From RGIG8767 sp964487395 (GTDB lineage: Bacteria > Bacillota > Clostridia > Lachnospirales > Lachnospiraceae): a DNA stretch of 21,899 nt. Below, piece after piece: positions 1 to 7,276 of the stretch. Position numbers and translations under genes: made by a program. Location of the stretch: contig CAZAQH010000035.1 in the NCBI GenBank assembly GCA_964487395.1, forward strand, positions 1 to 21,899, given 5' to 3'. Under the pieces are notes generated by a model. The model ran no database searches and was not told where the DNA came from. It saw only the letters and a list, made by a program, of their open reading frames with translations. Position 1 is the first letter of the stretch. The number at the start of each line of letters is the position of its first letter.

Positions 1-30
1 TATCATTTGGGAACAAGTTGTTTTAGATTC

Positions 31-366
31 TTATTTTTTTCTGCAAAAGAAGTTTCCAAAAATAATTACACCGATAACGTCTACCAGAATCACTCCCAAC
101 GCCACGTATACTGTCCATGATGGAAGTACATTTTCACCCAGAAGCATCACGAGGATTACAACGTCTATAATAGCAAAGCAAACGCCCATTCCTCTACACA
201 TTTTTTTGATATTGTATTGTGATTTTTCTGCATCTGACATCGTATTAAAACCGGCGATCAGTGCACTTCCTCTTCCTGACAAAAAGGCAATTGTCATAAT
301 AAGAAACAACGCAAATACAACCCAGATTATCCAAGATGGTCCATTTGAAATATCATGCAGTGTCAT
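31..366 (-). CDS. DUF3784 family small membrane protein
   Basis: The product is a 111-residue protein of unknown function. It has a hydrophobic N-terminal segment (about residues 12-30), a short soluble loop, and two further hydrophobic segments (about 62-77 and 84-105), so three membrane spans are likely. The loop carries a GRGSALIAGFNTM stretch followed by a charged 'SDAEKSQYNIKKMCRGMG' region. From memory this matches the DUF3784 pattern (G.GS.LIAGYNTM...EK..YD.KK.CR.MG), common in Clostridia and Bacilli. The start is preceded by GGGAGG at a good distance. The neighbouring hydrolase on the same strand ends 59 bases upstream, so the two could be co-transcribed. No enzymatic residues are visible; the family assignment rests on the recalled motif. 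Confidence 0.8.
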   Translation of the reverse strand: MTLHDISNGPSWIIWVVFALFLIMTIAFLSGRGSALIAGFNTMSDAEKSQYNIKKMCRGMGVCFAIIDVVILVMLLGENVLPSWTVYVALGVILVDVIGVIIFGNFFCRKK

Positions 367-425
367 ATCAATTCCTCCCGTTCATTTCTGTTTAACTATT
401 CCACTACTATTTTAACAGATTCTGA

Positions 426-1238
426 TTACATCTCAAGTCCTTCCACAAATTTCTCAATTGTTTCATTTACCATCTGTGGATTGTCGGTATTGGAATTATG
501 ACCTGCATTTTTTATCCATACAATAGGTAAATTCTCTGTTGCGGTCCATTTTTTATTATATCGCTTAGTGGAACCTGCCTTGTCGAACTCCCCGCACATT
601 AGAAGTGCCGGACAGTCTATTTCATATGGCAATTCTTTTTCAATTGCTTCTGCAAGAATTCGATATCCATGACATGTCAAATCGCAATAATCCGATTTTG
701 TATATTTCTCCATCATATCGCGCATTAAGTTTCTTCCATATTCTGTTTCTGCACAGCCCTTTGAACCAGCTCGTTTCAGGGGTTCCCAAGGATAAGGTCT
801 GTAAATCGGCTCTGTTCTTTTTAATAACCAGATTTCAGCAGCCGTCATATATTTTCTCTTTAAAGGTGCGGAATCAATAGAAATAAATCCCTTTAACATT
901 CCCGTATGATTTTGCATAAAGGCCTGTCCCACATAACCACCCATAGACTGACCAATAATAATCGGCTTTGTTATCTTTTCTTTCTGCATTATCTCATATA
1001 AATAATCTGCCTTATCCGCAAGTGAAAAAGTTAATTCAAACGGACGGGAAGCATTATGTCCAGGTGCATCCCAGACAAACACATTATATTTTCCTTCAAA
1101 GTACTCTATCTGTTTATCAAACAAATGATGGTCGGCTGTCAATCCCGGCAGGAAAACAAGCGTCTGTTTATTTTCATCCACCATATCTATCCAGTAATGT
1201 ATCGTTCCTCTTTTTGTTTCAAAATCTTTTTCTGTCAT
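426..1238 (-). CDS. alpha/beta hydrolase
   Basis: This is a 270-residue alpha/beta-hydrolase-fold enzyme, probably cytoplasmic because no signal peptide is visible. The nucleophile elbow is GQSMGG with Ser98. The likely acid is Asp219 in GEFD and the likely base His247 in AGHNSN, which completes the triad in the usual order. The oxyanion-side motif FLPGLTADH is at about 29-37. The substrate cannot be read from the sequence; the cap region (about 125-190) is rich in Arg, Tyr and Lys. GAGGAGG lies a few bases before the ATG. The gene diverges from the MarR regulator, with 145 bases between the two starts, so MarR control is possible but not shown. Confidence 0.9.
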   Translation of the reverse strand: MTEKDFETKRGTIHYWIDMVDENKQTLVFLPGLTADHHLFDKQIEYFEGKYNVFVWDAPGHNASRPFELTFSLADKADYLYEIMQKEKITKPIIIGQSMGGYVGQAFMQNHTGMLKGFISIDSAPLKRKYMTAAEIWLLKRTEPIYRPYPWEPLKRAGSKGCAETEYGRNLMRDMMEKYTKSDYCDLTCHGYRILAEAIEKELPYEIDCPALLMCGEFDKAGSTKRYNKKWTATENLPIVWIKNAGHNSNTDNPQMVNETIEKFVEGLEM

Positions 1239-1276
1239 TGTATTCCTCCTCGGACTGTATCAGCCACTTTAAATTC

Positions 1277-1305
1277 ATTATAGGTTCGTTGACCGTTTTT
1301 GAGAA
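1277..1305 (-). promoter_or_regulatory. probable promoter of the alpha/beta hydrolase gene
   Basis: On the minus strand a consensus -10 box TATAAT (1277-1282) lies 17 bases from a weak -35 box TTCTCA (1300-1305). The expected transcript starts about 30 bases before the hydrolase ATG. It is back to back with the MarR promoter, so the two polymerase sites nearly touch. Confidence 0.5.
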
Positions 1306-1314
1306 GACCCTTAC

Positions 1315-1378
1315 TTGTATCTTTTTTCATATTGTGTTATATTTTAATTGTTCTATATAGAAATGTTCTACTATGAAC
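1315..1378 (+). promoter_or_regulatory. MarR promoter with two adjacent palindromic operator candidates
   Basis: A -35 box TTGTAT (1315-1320) and a -10 box TATATT (1338-1343), 17 bases apart, place the transcript start near 1350. Directly after it lie a perfect 12-bp palindrome TTCTATATAGAA (1351-1362) and a partial one, GTTCTACTATGAAC (1365-1378), which share the outer GTTC/GAAC ends. Two sites about 15 bp apart over the transcript start are typical of MarR autorepression. The boxes and palindromes are seen; the binding protein is inferred. Confidence 0.5.
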
Positions 1379-1383
1379 GGAGG

Positions 1384-1827
1384 ATGGATTTGGAAACAAA
1401 AGGTGGATTTTATATTACACAAATCAAGCAATTGCAGGATCGCATTTTTCAAAAGCTGCTTATAGAAAATGGCTTTGAAATCAGTGGCGGGCAGGGACGC
1501 ATTCTCTTTGTCTTATGGGAAAAAGATAATCTGACCGTAAGCGAAATCAGCAAAGAAACTTCTCTTGCCAAAAACACGATATCCATTGTTGTAGACGGGA
1601 TGGTTAAAAAAGGGATTGTAGAACGAACGGTTAATCCGGATAACCGACGTGAAGTTATTATTTCTCTTACTGATTATGCAAAGAGATTACAACTTCGATT
1701 TTCGGAAATCTCACAAGAGATGAATACTTTATTTTATCAGGGATTTTCGGAAAAAGAGCAGTTAGAATTTGAAAAATATCTTGCACGAATACTGAATACT
1801 CTGCTTGAGACAGAAAAAAACAATTAA
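1384..1827 (+). CDS. MarR family transcriptional regulator
   Basis: This is a winged-helix MarR repressor of about 147 residues, normal for the family. The DNA-binding region is seen in 'LTVSEISKETSLAKNTISIVVDGM' (helix-turn-helix) followed by 'VKKGIVERTVNPDNRR', the wing with the D-x-R-R motif. The C-terminal helices serve as the dimer interface. The open frame extends upstream to a TTG at 1348, but the promoter and operator candidates lie there. GGAGG at 1379-1383 touches the ATG at 1384 and is better spaced for a TTG at 1390, so the true start may be 1390. The next gene begins 20 bases downstream and is probably co-transcribed. The signal sensed is unknown. Confidence 0.88.
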   Translation: MDLETKGGFYITQIKQLQDRIFQKLLIENGFEISGGQGRILFVLWEKDNLTVSEISKETSLAKNTISIVVDGMVKKGIVERTVNPDNRREVIISLTDYAKRLQLRFSEISQEMNTLFYQGFSEKEQLEFEKYLARILNTLLETEKNN

Positions 1828-1847
1828 TGTAGATTGGGAGGTTTCTA

Positions 1848-2264
1848 ATGATGACAAAGGAAGCATTATACAAATTTATCGACAAGCAAAAAACGATTTT
1901 TGTTACATCTGTAGACGAGGACGGATATCCAAATATTAAGGCAATGTTTGCTTCAAGAAGACGAGAAGGTAATTGTTTATATCTCACCACAAATACTTCT
2001 TCTCTTCGTACACAGCAGTTTTTGAAAAATCCAAAATCATCTGTCTATTTTTATGCACGAAAGGGCTTTAGCTGTGAAGGCGTTATGCTTATAGGCACGA
2101 TGGAAGTATTACAGGACCTTGAGAGTAAAAAATCAATCTGGGAGACAGGTGATACCTTATACTATCCACAAGGCGTATCTGATCCAGACTATTGTGTGTA
2201 TCGGTTTACCGCAAAAAAAGCAAGACATTATCACAGATTGAAAACAACGGATATTGATTTATAA
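1848..2264 (+). CDS. pyridoxamine 5'-phosphate oxidase-fold protein
   Basis: This 138-residue protein has the split-barrel FMN-binding fold of the PNPOx/general stress protein 26 group. Typical features are 'FVTSVDEDGYPNIKAMF' (about 18-34), 'LYLTTNTSSLRTQQFLKNPKSSVYF' (about 44-68) and a C-terminal 'VYRFTAKKARHY' strand. Such small members bind FMN, F420 or heme; true PdxH proteins are longer, so it should not be called PdxH. It follows the MarR gene by 20 bases behind GGGAGG, which suggests a two-gene stress-response operon. Its last six bases overlap, tail to tail, the end of the histidine-kinase remnant on the other strand. Confidence 0.85.
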   Translation: MMTKEALYKFIDKQKTIFVTSVDEDGYPNIKAMFASRRREGNCLYLTTNTSSLRTQQFLKNPKSSVYFYARKGFSCEGVMLIGTMEVLQDLESKKSIWETGDTLYYPQGVSDPDYCVYRFTAKKARHYHRLKTTDIDL

Positions 2265-2426
2265 ATGAAATACCAATTGGAAACTCATGCCGTCATTTTC
2301 CTGTGTGGCAAATATTTCGCCCTCCATCTTACGCATGATTTCACGGCATATATAGAGACCAAGCCCATTGCCTTCCTGATTAGAAGTGTTGCTTCCTCTG
2401 AAAAAGCTGTCAAACAAATGGGGCAT
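2259..2426 (-). pseudogene. 3' remnant of a sensor histidine kinase
   Basis: Read in its own minus-strand frame to the TAA at 2259-2261, this stretch encodes about 55 residues. It begins MPHLFDSFFRGSNTS and continues QEGNGLGLYICREIM, then RKMEGEIFATQENDG. These are the F box and G2 box (GLGL) of the HATPase ATP-binding domain and the end of a sensor kinase. No start, sensor, DHp or N box remains. Upstream the sequence becomes the permease in a different frame, so it is a deletion remnant and cannot be made as a kinase. BceS-like kinases normally sit beside FtsX-type peptide-resistance transporters, which fits the neighbour. Confidence 0.8.
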
Positions 2427-3499
2427 AGAACATTCACAACCCCATTGCTTTCTACATCTGTAGCTACAATATTTGTAATTGCTTTGGATAATAAAACCTT
2501 TTGAAACGGAAAACTCAAAATTAATCCTAAAAATGCACCCAGTAGTGCGATAGCAAAATATTTAATCACGTAAATGCCTTTGATGCTTAAGTCCTTAATA
2601 CCAATTGCCTTCATAATACCGATTTCTTTATAATCTTCCTGTATGGTGAAAACGATGGTAAAGCGCAAAATCAAAAATGCAATTAAGATTAAGCATACAC
2701 TGACTATAATCAAAATGGCTGCTATCAGCATGTCGAAAATATAGCACATTTTTACAGTAGCTTTATCTATATTGGATATGATTTGGAAGTCATTATTTTT
2801 ATATTCTTCCTGAAATTTATCCTTATCCAGATAATTAACACTATAAATCAGAGTATGAAAATTGTTCTGTATACTGTCATCCATGAGGGTTTCATAATCA
2901 ATATCAGAGATAAAAGCTCGCTTAAATCCCAGCATTTCGCTGCCAAATACGGCATCTTTCGCTGCTCCCACAAGTGTAAAATCCAGGGTGACATCACCAT
3001 TTTTAATTCGAATTTTGTCACCTGTCTGCAAATTATTTCTGTCTATCTGATTTTTGGTTAATGCAATTTCTCCTGCATTCAGAACCAGTGGATTTCCTTC
3101 TTCATCAAATACCTTTAAAAAATTCTGCGGTGCCGTTCCCAGTGATAACGTATTTCCTCTGTCATACTGTCTTTTTCCGTGTTCTTTTGCAGAATCTAAA
3201 ATCTCGATATTTTCATCTGTTAAAACAAACACATCTGCCACACCATATTCACGAACCGCGCTGCACTGTTCCAAAAAATCGTCCATTGGCAAACGTTGTT
3301 CTTCGCCAGTCATAACAATCAATTGATCCGGTGTATTTGCCATTTCCAGAAAGTGATCCACTGCTCCCGCAATCGTAATCAGGTTATTTACACTGCTTGC
3401 CAAAAACGTAGCTGCCATAATAATAAACAACAGCAATATAACATTCATGGTCTTTTTTCTCTTCAAATCTTTTTTCAGTATATGTAATACCATTTTCAT
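2285..3499 (-). CDS. truncated FtsX-family ABC transporter permease (probable pseudogene)
   Basis: The open frame is 404 residues. About 1-362 look like the first half of a MacB/FtsX-type permease: a membrane span at about 18-38, a long extracytoplasmic region (about 40-255), a span at about 258-283, the cytoplasmic coupling segment 'IQEDYKEIGIMKAIGI', and a span at about 312-332. Family members usually continue through a fourth span and often a second FtsX half. Here the true sequence stops near 'ESNGVVNVL', and the last ~40 residues are an out-of-frame reading of a histidine-kinase end. No ATPase gene is adjacent. AGGAG favours the third codon (3493) as the start as much as the first. It probably does not form a working transporter. 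Confidence 0.8.
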   Translation of the reverse strand: MKMVLHILKKDLKRKKTMNVILLLFIIMAATFLASSVNNLITIAGAVDHFLEMANTPDQLIVMTGEEQRLPMDDFLEQCSAVREYGVADVFVLTDENIEILDSAKEHGKRQYDRGNTLSLGTAPQNFLKVFDEEGNPLVLNAGEIALTKNQIDRNNLQTGDKIRIKNGDVTLDFTLVGAAKDAVFGSEMLGFKRAFISDIDYETLMDDSIQNNFHTLIYSVNYLDKDKFQEEYKNNDFQIISNIDKATVKMCYIFDMLIAAILIIVSVCLILIAFLILRFTIVFTIQEDYKEIGIMKAIGIKDLSIKGIYVIKYFAIALLGAFLGLILSFPFQKVLLSKAITNIVATDVESNGVVNVLCPICLTAFSEEATLLIRKAMGLVSIYAVKSCVRWRAKYLPHRKMTA

Positions 3500-3571
3500 T
3501 CTCTCCTCATTAATCCTCTTTATCGGTATGTGGTCATTATAAAAGATGAATTATTAAATAATCCTTAAATA

Positions 3572-3605
3572 GAAAAAAAAGAGTACATTTTTTAAATGTA
3601 CCCTC
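3572..3605 (-). terminator. intrinsic terminator of the Rpn-family gene
   Basis: On the minus strand a stem GTACATTT / AAATGTAC with a short loop is followed by TC and eight T residues. It lies 20 bases after the stop of the gene ending at 3626. The stem is AT-rich, so moderate strength is expected. Confidence 0.75.
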
Positions 3606-3625
3606 ACTTGACTATGCATGTTTGC

Positions 3626-4444
3626 TTATTTTTTAATCAATGCTACTACCTGTTCCAATGTAAGCCCTGTCTTTTCTGCTATCACTTCAGGCTCCAAAAC
3701 ACCAATTAAATTTTGTGCAATTTTGGTCTTTTCTTCCGCTCTGCCTTCTGCTCTGCTTTTCATTTCAATAATCTTCTTTTCTTCCCATTCCTGCATATAT
3801 CTTACCCCCAATTCCTCATTCTTCTTGACTTGGTGTACCTTTGCATGAATTCTCTTTAACCGTTCATTTTCTTCTGCCCGTCCTGGCAGTTTTGAAGAAT
3901 CTTCTACAAACTGCAAAAAATCAATTAGTTCCTGACTAACCTCTTCTTTATTAGTCCCCTTTGTATTAAGAAAAATCTTGATTGCACCATCTTTTAATTC
4001 TATATTGGAATCTTCTTCACAAGTGTAATGGAAGGTATACCGGTACCGGTTCTTTCCAAACAAATCAAATGGCATAATCATAACCATATAGGAATCATTC
4101 AACTTATTGAAATTAATTTCGCCTGGTTCTAATAAAGAAACATCCATGTGTGCCTGATAATAGCGACTTCTTTTCCGAAGATTATATGTGTTATTTTTCT
4201 GCATCTCTGCATTATATATGGTTCTTTCTTCATCAAACGAAAAGATATCCAGTCGTATTCCTCGAAGTTCTTTTGAAAGTTCTAATGTTTTTTCTTTCTG
4301 TGTTTGAATAATTTGTGGTATTTCCTCTCCAAGACATATCGATAATACATCCTGGCAGATTATAGGGTCTTCCATAACATTATCAAACAAAAAGCGGTCT
4401 AGCAGATTGAGTTCTTGAAACGGTTTCATTTTTTCCTGATTCAT
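3626..4444 (-). CDS. Rpn family recombination-promoting nuclease / putative transposase
   Basis: This 272-residue protein belongs to the PD-(D/E)XK nuclease group annotated as 'putative transposase' (TIGR01784-like). The nuclease core is seen as 'GIRLDIFSFDEE' followed by 'IYNAEMQ', giving the catalytic Asp and the Glu-x-Gln variant of the E-x-K motif at about residues 63-82. The N-terminal 'LNLLDRFLFDNVMEDP' and the C-terminal 'EGRAEEK...IAEKTGLTLEQVVALI' tail are also typical. Known E. coli Rpn proteins are DNA endonucleases that raise recombination. No terminal inverted repeats or target duplications are visible, so it is not shown to be a mobile element. It is a single-gene unit with its own promoter candidate and terminator. 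Confidence 0.88.
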   Translation of the reverse strand: MNQEKMKPFQELNLLDRFLFDNVMEDPIICQDVLSICLGEEIPQIIQTQKEKTLELSKELRGIRLDIFSFDEERTIYNAEMQKNNTYNLRKRSRYYQAHMDVSLLEPGEINFNKLNDSYMVMIMPFDLFGKNRYRYTFHYTCEEDSNIELKDGAIKIFLNTKGTNKEEVSQELIDFLQFVEDSSKLPGRAEENERLKRIHAKVHQVKKNEELGVRYMQEWEEKKIIEMKSRAEGRAEEKTKIAQNLIGVLEPEVIAEKTGLTLEQVVALIKK

Positions 4445-4459
4445 TCAGTTCCTCCTTTG

Positions 4460-4468
4460 ATTGTATCA
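4460..4468 (-). promoter_or_regulatory. extended -10 promoter candidate for the Rpn-family gene
   Basis: The minus strand reads TGATACAAT, an extended -10 (TGn plus TACAAT), just upstream of an AAGGAGGA ribosome site and the ATG. No convincing -35 box is seen. Confidence 0.35.
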
Positions 4469-4697
4469 CATGAGCATCAATTTCGAAAGAATGATTTTAA
4501 ACAGCCAATACTTCAATAAAATGAAACTCCGCGATTTAATTATTTGGTTGTTGATTGAAAGTTTTGGCAGATTTGCCTAGGTGCCTCTACGAGACTTTAA
4601 CAAGAAGAATAAGACTAACTTGTGAAAAAATTGTATCATAAGTGCATGTAGCATGCAATCTTTTTTATGGTTCTATTACACATTTTTGACCTTTCTC
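4469..4697 (+). other. gene-free stretch between the Rpn-family gene and the bioY terminator
   Basis: About 230 bases contain no open frame of note on either strand. The only structure seen is a short GCATG-tag-CATGC hairpin (around 4642-4654) followed on the plus strand by AATC and a run of six T, with a 5-bp stem too weak to call a terminator. No insertion-sequence ends, tRNA or riboswitch are recognised. Confidence 0.5.
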
Positions 4698-4738
4698 AAA
4701 AAAAATCCCCTTACATAGATTTGTCTACATAAGGGGGT
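4698..4738 (-). terminator. intrinsic terminator of the birA-bioY operon
   Basis: On the minus strand CCCCTTATGTAGA pairs along all 13 positions, including two G-T pairs, with TCTATGTAAGGGG, followed by eight T residues. It begins about 22 bases after the bioY stop codon. This is a strong, classic terminator. Confidence 0.9.
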
Positions 4739-4760
4739 ATTTTGGTAAGTATAGGGTTTA

Positions 4761-5327
4761 TCATGCTGCTGTTTCATTCGAGAATGATATATTAGATAAA
4801 ACTTTATTGAGTCCTACGCCCAAAAGTGAAGCTATTACGCATTTAATAATATCTCCCGGAATAAATGGAAGGGATACGGTTAGGGCTGCTACTTTAATAT
4901 TGAAGCCGTTGTGGAAGCACATAAACAGAATGGCAAAAATGTGCTGGATTGGGATTCCTAAAAAGATGGTTACCAGTGCATATCTTATGAAATTTCTTTT
5001 GCTTCCTTTGCAAAGGCTTATTACAATAACTGCAAAGAGAAATCCGAAATAGAATCCTCCTGTTGGTCCAAATAATTTGCCTGGTCCTGCACTTCCTGCG
5101 GAAAAAACCGGCAGTCCAATCAGTCCCATAAATAAATAAACCAAAATGGTATATGCGGCATGCTTTGGCTTTAAAATCAAACCAATCAGATTCACCATTA
5201 CCGTATGTAAACTTAATACAATCGGCGTAAAAGGAAGTGGGATAACCAAATAGGATGAAATACTTAAAATTGTAACGCATAATGCTATTTTTGTCATACT
5301 TTGAATATCTAACTTGTTGTTTTTCAT
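4761..5327 (-). CDS. bioY: biotin ECF transporter S component BioY
   Basis: BioY is the membrane substrate-binding subunit that captures biotin and works with shared ECF energising units (EcfA, EcfA', EcfT), none of which is in the window. The 188-residue protein is nearly all hydrophobic, with about six spans. It carries the family signature 'GLPVFSAGSAGPGKLFGPTGGFYFGF' split over residues 71-96; key residues are the GLPVF and GPTGG blocks that line the biotin pocket. 'FTPIVLSLHTVMV' (33-45) is also typical. Length is normal. It starts 31 bases after the birA stop, so the two form an operon that should respond to biotin through the operator before birA. In this group BioY usually means reliance on imported biotin; no biosynthetic bio gene is seen here. 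Confidence 0.95.
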   Translation of the reverse strand: MKNNKLDIQSMTKIALCVTILSISSYLVIPLPFTPIVLSLHTVMVNLIGLILKPKHAAYTILVYLFMGLIGLPVFSAGSAGPGKLFGPTGGFYFGFLFAVIVISLCKGSKRNFIRYALVTIFLGIPIQHIFAILFMCFHNGFNIKVAALTVSLPFIPGDIIKCVIASLLGVGLNKVLSNISFSNETAA

Positions 5328-5358
5328 TGAATTAATTTCCTCTTATATTTCTGTTTTG

Positions 5359-6333
5359 TTAAACTCTTATGCTGATTTCTCCTGATGAAAGGAGTCCTTC
5401 TGTATTATCTTCGTATCTTACAAGTAATCTGCATTCATCATCTACATCAAGAACAAGGGCTTTGCGGGAATCATTACCCGATAGAACGTTTACTTGTTTT
5501 CCAATCGCAAGGCTTTTACTTCTATATTTTGCTGCATAATCGATTTGTTCCATATGATTATAGTAATTCATAAAACGACTAATGATTTCTGCTGCCAGAT
5601 GGTTCTTTGCATCATTTTGTGGCAGATCAAAAACAGTTCCTGCTATATTATTAAGTTCCTCCGGAAATCCATTTTGTGGTTGATACACATTAATGCCAAT
5701 TCCAAGGATAGCATAATCAAGCAAACCACTTTCCATATCAAGGGAAGCTTCGGTTAAAATGCCGCATACTTTTTTCCCATTCATAAAAATATCATTCACC
5801 CATTTAATCTGTGCCGGTTCACCTGATACTTCTTCAATGGCTTCACAGACAGCAACTGCAGCAATTGTAGTAATTCTGACAGCCTGTTCTGCTTTCATTT
5901 CATTCGGACGAAGAAGCAGACTCATATAGATGCCGGTTCCAGATGGCGAAGCAAAGCTTCTCCCACGTCTTCCACGTCCAAGTGTCTGTTCATTTGCGAT
6001 GATAACGCTTCCTTCTAATGCTCCCTGTACTGCCTTTTCGCGAAGCAGAGCATTCGTGGAGGTTACCGTCTGCAATACCGTAATATCCATATTTTTGCAT
6101 TCTTTTTGCAAATATTTCGCAATCCCCTGTGGAGATAAAATATCTGTTTTTTCAGAAAGGCAATATCCTTTATTCGTAACCGCATCTATAGAATAGCCTT
6201 CATTTTGAAGTGCCTTGATATTTTTCCAAACTGCGGCTCTTGATATTCCAAGCTGTCCTGCAATCTCTTCTCCCGAAAAATAGACGCCTTTACTTGATTC
6301 AAATAACTCTATTAATTTTTGTTTGGTTGCCAT
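5359..6333 (-). CDS. birA: bifunctional biotin--[acetyl-CoA-carboxylase] ligase / biotin operon repressor
   Basis: BirA makes biotinyl-AMP and transfers biotin to carboxylase carrier proteins. The DNA-binding version, as here, also represses biotin genes. The 324-residue protein has an N-terminal winged helix (about 1-60, with 'SGEEIAGQLGISRAAVWKNIKAL'). The central catalytic domain has the biotinyl-AMP loop GRGRRGR (119-125) and 'KWVNDI' with Lys177. A small C-terminal SH3-like domain follows (about 275-324, 'LVRYEDNTEGLLSSGEISI'). Length and domain order match the class II, E. coli/B. subtilis type. AAAGGAG precedes the ATG. It is first in the operon with bioY, and its promoter carries a BirA-like operator, so autoregulation is likely. 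Confidence 0.96.
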   Translation of the reverse strand: MATKQKLIELFESSKGVYFSGEEIAGQLGISRAAVWKNIKALQNEGYSIDAVTNKGYCLSEKTDILSPQGIAKYLQKECKNMDITVLQTVTSTNALLREKAVQGALEGSVIIANEQTLGRGRRGRSFASPSGTGIYMSLLLRPNEMKAEQAVRITTIAAVAVCEAIEEVSGEPAQIKWVNDIFMNGKKVCGILTEASLDMESGLLDYAILGIGINVYQPQNGFPEELNNIAGTVFDLPQNDAKNHLAAEIISRFMNYYNHMEQIDYAAKYRSKSLAIGKQVNVLSGNDSRKALVLDVDDECRLLVRYEDNTEGLLSSGEISIRV

Positions 6334-6361
6334 CGATGGTCTCCTTTGCTAAGCAATTGTT

Positions 6362-6414
6362 AGTATAACAGATAATTGTATATTGTCAACTTATTTTTAT
6401 TGTAGGGTTTACAT
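6362..6414 (-). promoter_or_regulatory. birA-bioY promoter with overlapping BirA operator
   Basis: On the minus strand a consensus -35 TTGACA (6384-6389) and -10 TATACT (6362-6367) are 16 bases apart. An interrupted inverted repeat, ATGTAAACC (6406-6414) then 14 bases then AGTTGACAA (6383-6391), covers the -35 box. From memory the Firmicute BirA box is TTGTWAACC-N14/15-GGTTWACAA; each half matches about 7 of 9 positions. Binding of holo-BirA here would block polymerase. The repeat and promoter are seen; the regulator is inferred. Confidence 0.7.
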
Positions 6415-6423
6415 TCTGCATAA

Positions 6424-6459
6424 TAAAAAAGAGACTGCTTTTTCATTACGCAATCTCTC
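6424..6459 (-). terminator. intrinsic terminator of the HipA-like module
   Basis: On the minus strand AGAGATTGC pairs fully (one T-G pair) with GCAGTCTCT, with an 11-base loop and a run of T residues after it. It starts 8 bases after the stop of the HipA-like kinase gene and ends just before the birA operator, so it separates the two units. Confidence 0.85.
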
Positions 6460-6466
6460 ACATCTC

Positions 6467-7276
6467 CTATGAAAAAAGATATTGATATTTTCTCATTTGT
6501 TCATTCAATACTATCTCTACCCGTTTTCGCTCCTGTAACGGGTAATTGCCTGCCAAGTCAAGCAATTCCATTACCTCATTTCTTGTAAAATTAAAATGAA
6601 GATTTGAATAAAAAAGTTGTTCTGAAATATCCAATTGATCATCAAAACTGGTACATAATGTTTTGGATTTTACTTGTGGAATTAAAGTATAAACATCCTG
6701 ATCCATAGGATAATCCATCTTTAAATCGGACAATACACCTGCTCCATTATCAAATATAGGACAGTATGAAAATTGACCCTCCGAATTCATTAGGACTGCT
6801 ATATTATGAGTGTGACGATCTTCATTCAAAAAAAGGGCATCTATTGTAAATAATTTATTCATATAAATTCCAAAATCTTTTAAACCTGTAATTCTTTCAA
6901 CCTGATTAACCAGAAAAATAAGCCGTTCTTTTAATGACGAAATCTGATAAATACTTGTATTCAGACTTTTATTAAAAAAAGTTTTGAATAATCGCTCCAA
7001 TGTTATAATCTGCCATCCATCTTCTAAAAAATTTCTACTTTTCACTCCATGATATACTTGACTTTTATATCTAATATCTTCCAAATCATATAAAACAAAT
7101 TCTTCTTCCAATAAGGTTGATTTTTTTAGTAAATTTGAAATAATATACTCTGCCAATCCCTCATATCCCAAATAGTCTGCCTTATACCAATAATCATTAT
7201 TTTCCCACTTTAATTGATTGCCTTTTGAAGACTGACGGTCATTTTTTTTAATATCCTGTTCGAATAATTCTATCAA
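6467..7276 (-). CDS. HipA-like serine/threonine kinase core (toxin-type)
   Basis: From the TTG at 7276 the product is 269 residues. It has the parts of a HipA-fold kinase: a Gly/Ser stretch 'SSKGNQLKW' (16-24) and 'WYKADYLGYEGLAEY' (30-44) with a likely ATP-binding Lys32. The catalytic 'NEDRHTHN' has Asp153 and Asn158, and the metal-binding 'FDNG' has Asp176. The Asp-to-Asp distance of 23 equals that of E. coli HipA (Asp309/Asp332, from memory). The N-terminal module of HipA is missing and appears to sit on the upstream HTH protein. The open frame extends to an ATG at 7339 inside the upstream gene, but no ribosome site supports that start. HipA-type toxins phosphorylate tRNA synthetases or translation factors; the target here is unknown. 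Confidence 0.82.
   Translation of the reverse strand: MIELFEQDIKKNDRQSSKGNQLKWENNDYWYKADYLGYEGLAEYIISNLLKKSTLLEEEFVLYDLEDIRYKSQVYHGVKSRNFLEDGWQIITLERLFKTFFNKSLNTSIYQISSLKERLIFLVNQVERITGLKDFGIYMNKLFTIDALFLNEDRHTHNIAVLMNSEGQFSYCPIFDNGAGVLSDLKMDYPMDQDVYTLIPQVKSKTLCTSFDDQLDISEQLFYSNLHFNFTRNEVMELLDLAGNYPLQERKRVEIVLNEQMRKYQYLFS

Noticed and set aside
2265..2504. Plus-strand frame of 79 codons after the PNPOx-fold gene
   Set aside because: It lies antisense to the kinase remnant and permease end, has no ribosome site, and its translation shows no domain.
3626..4444. A complete mobile element around the Rpn/'transposase' family gene
   Set aside because: I found no flanking inverted repeats or target duplications; the family is a nuclease often mislabelled as transposase.
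4642..4664. GCATG-tag-CATGC hairpin followed by a T run, as a plus-strand terminator
   Set aside because: The stem is only 5 bp and no plus-strand gene precedes it.
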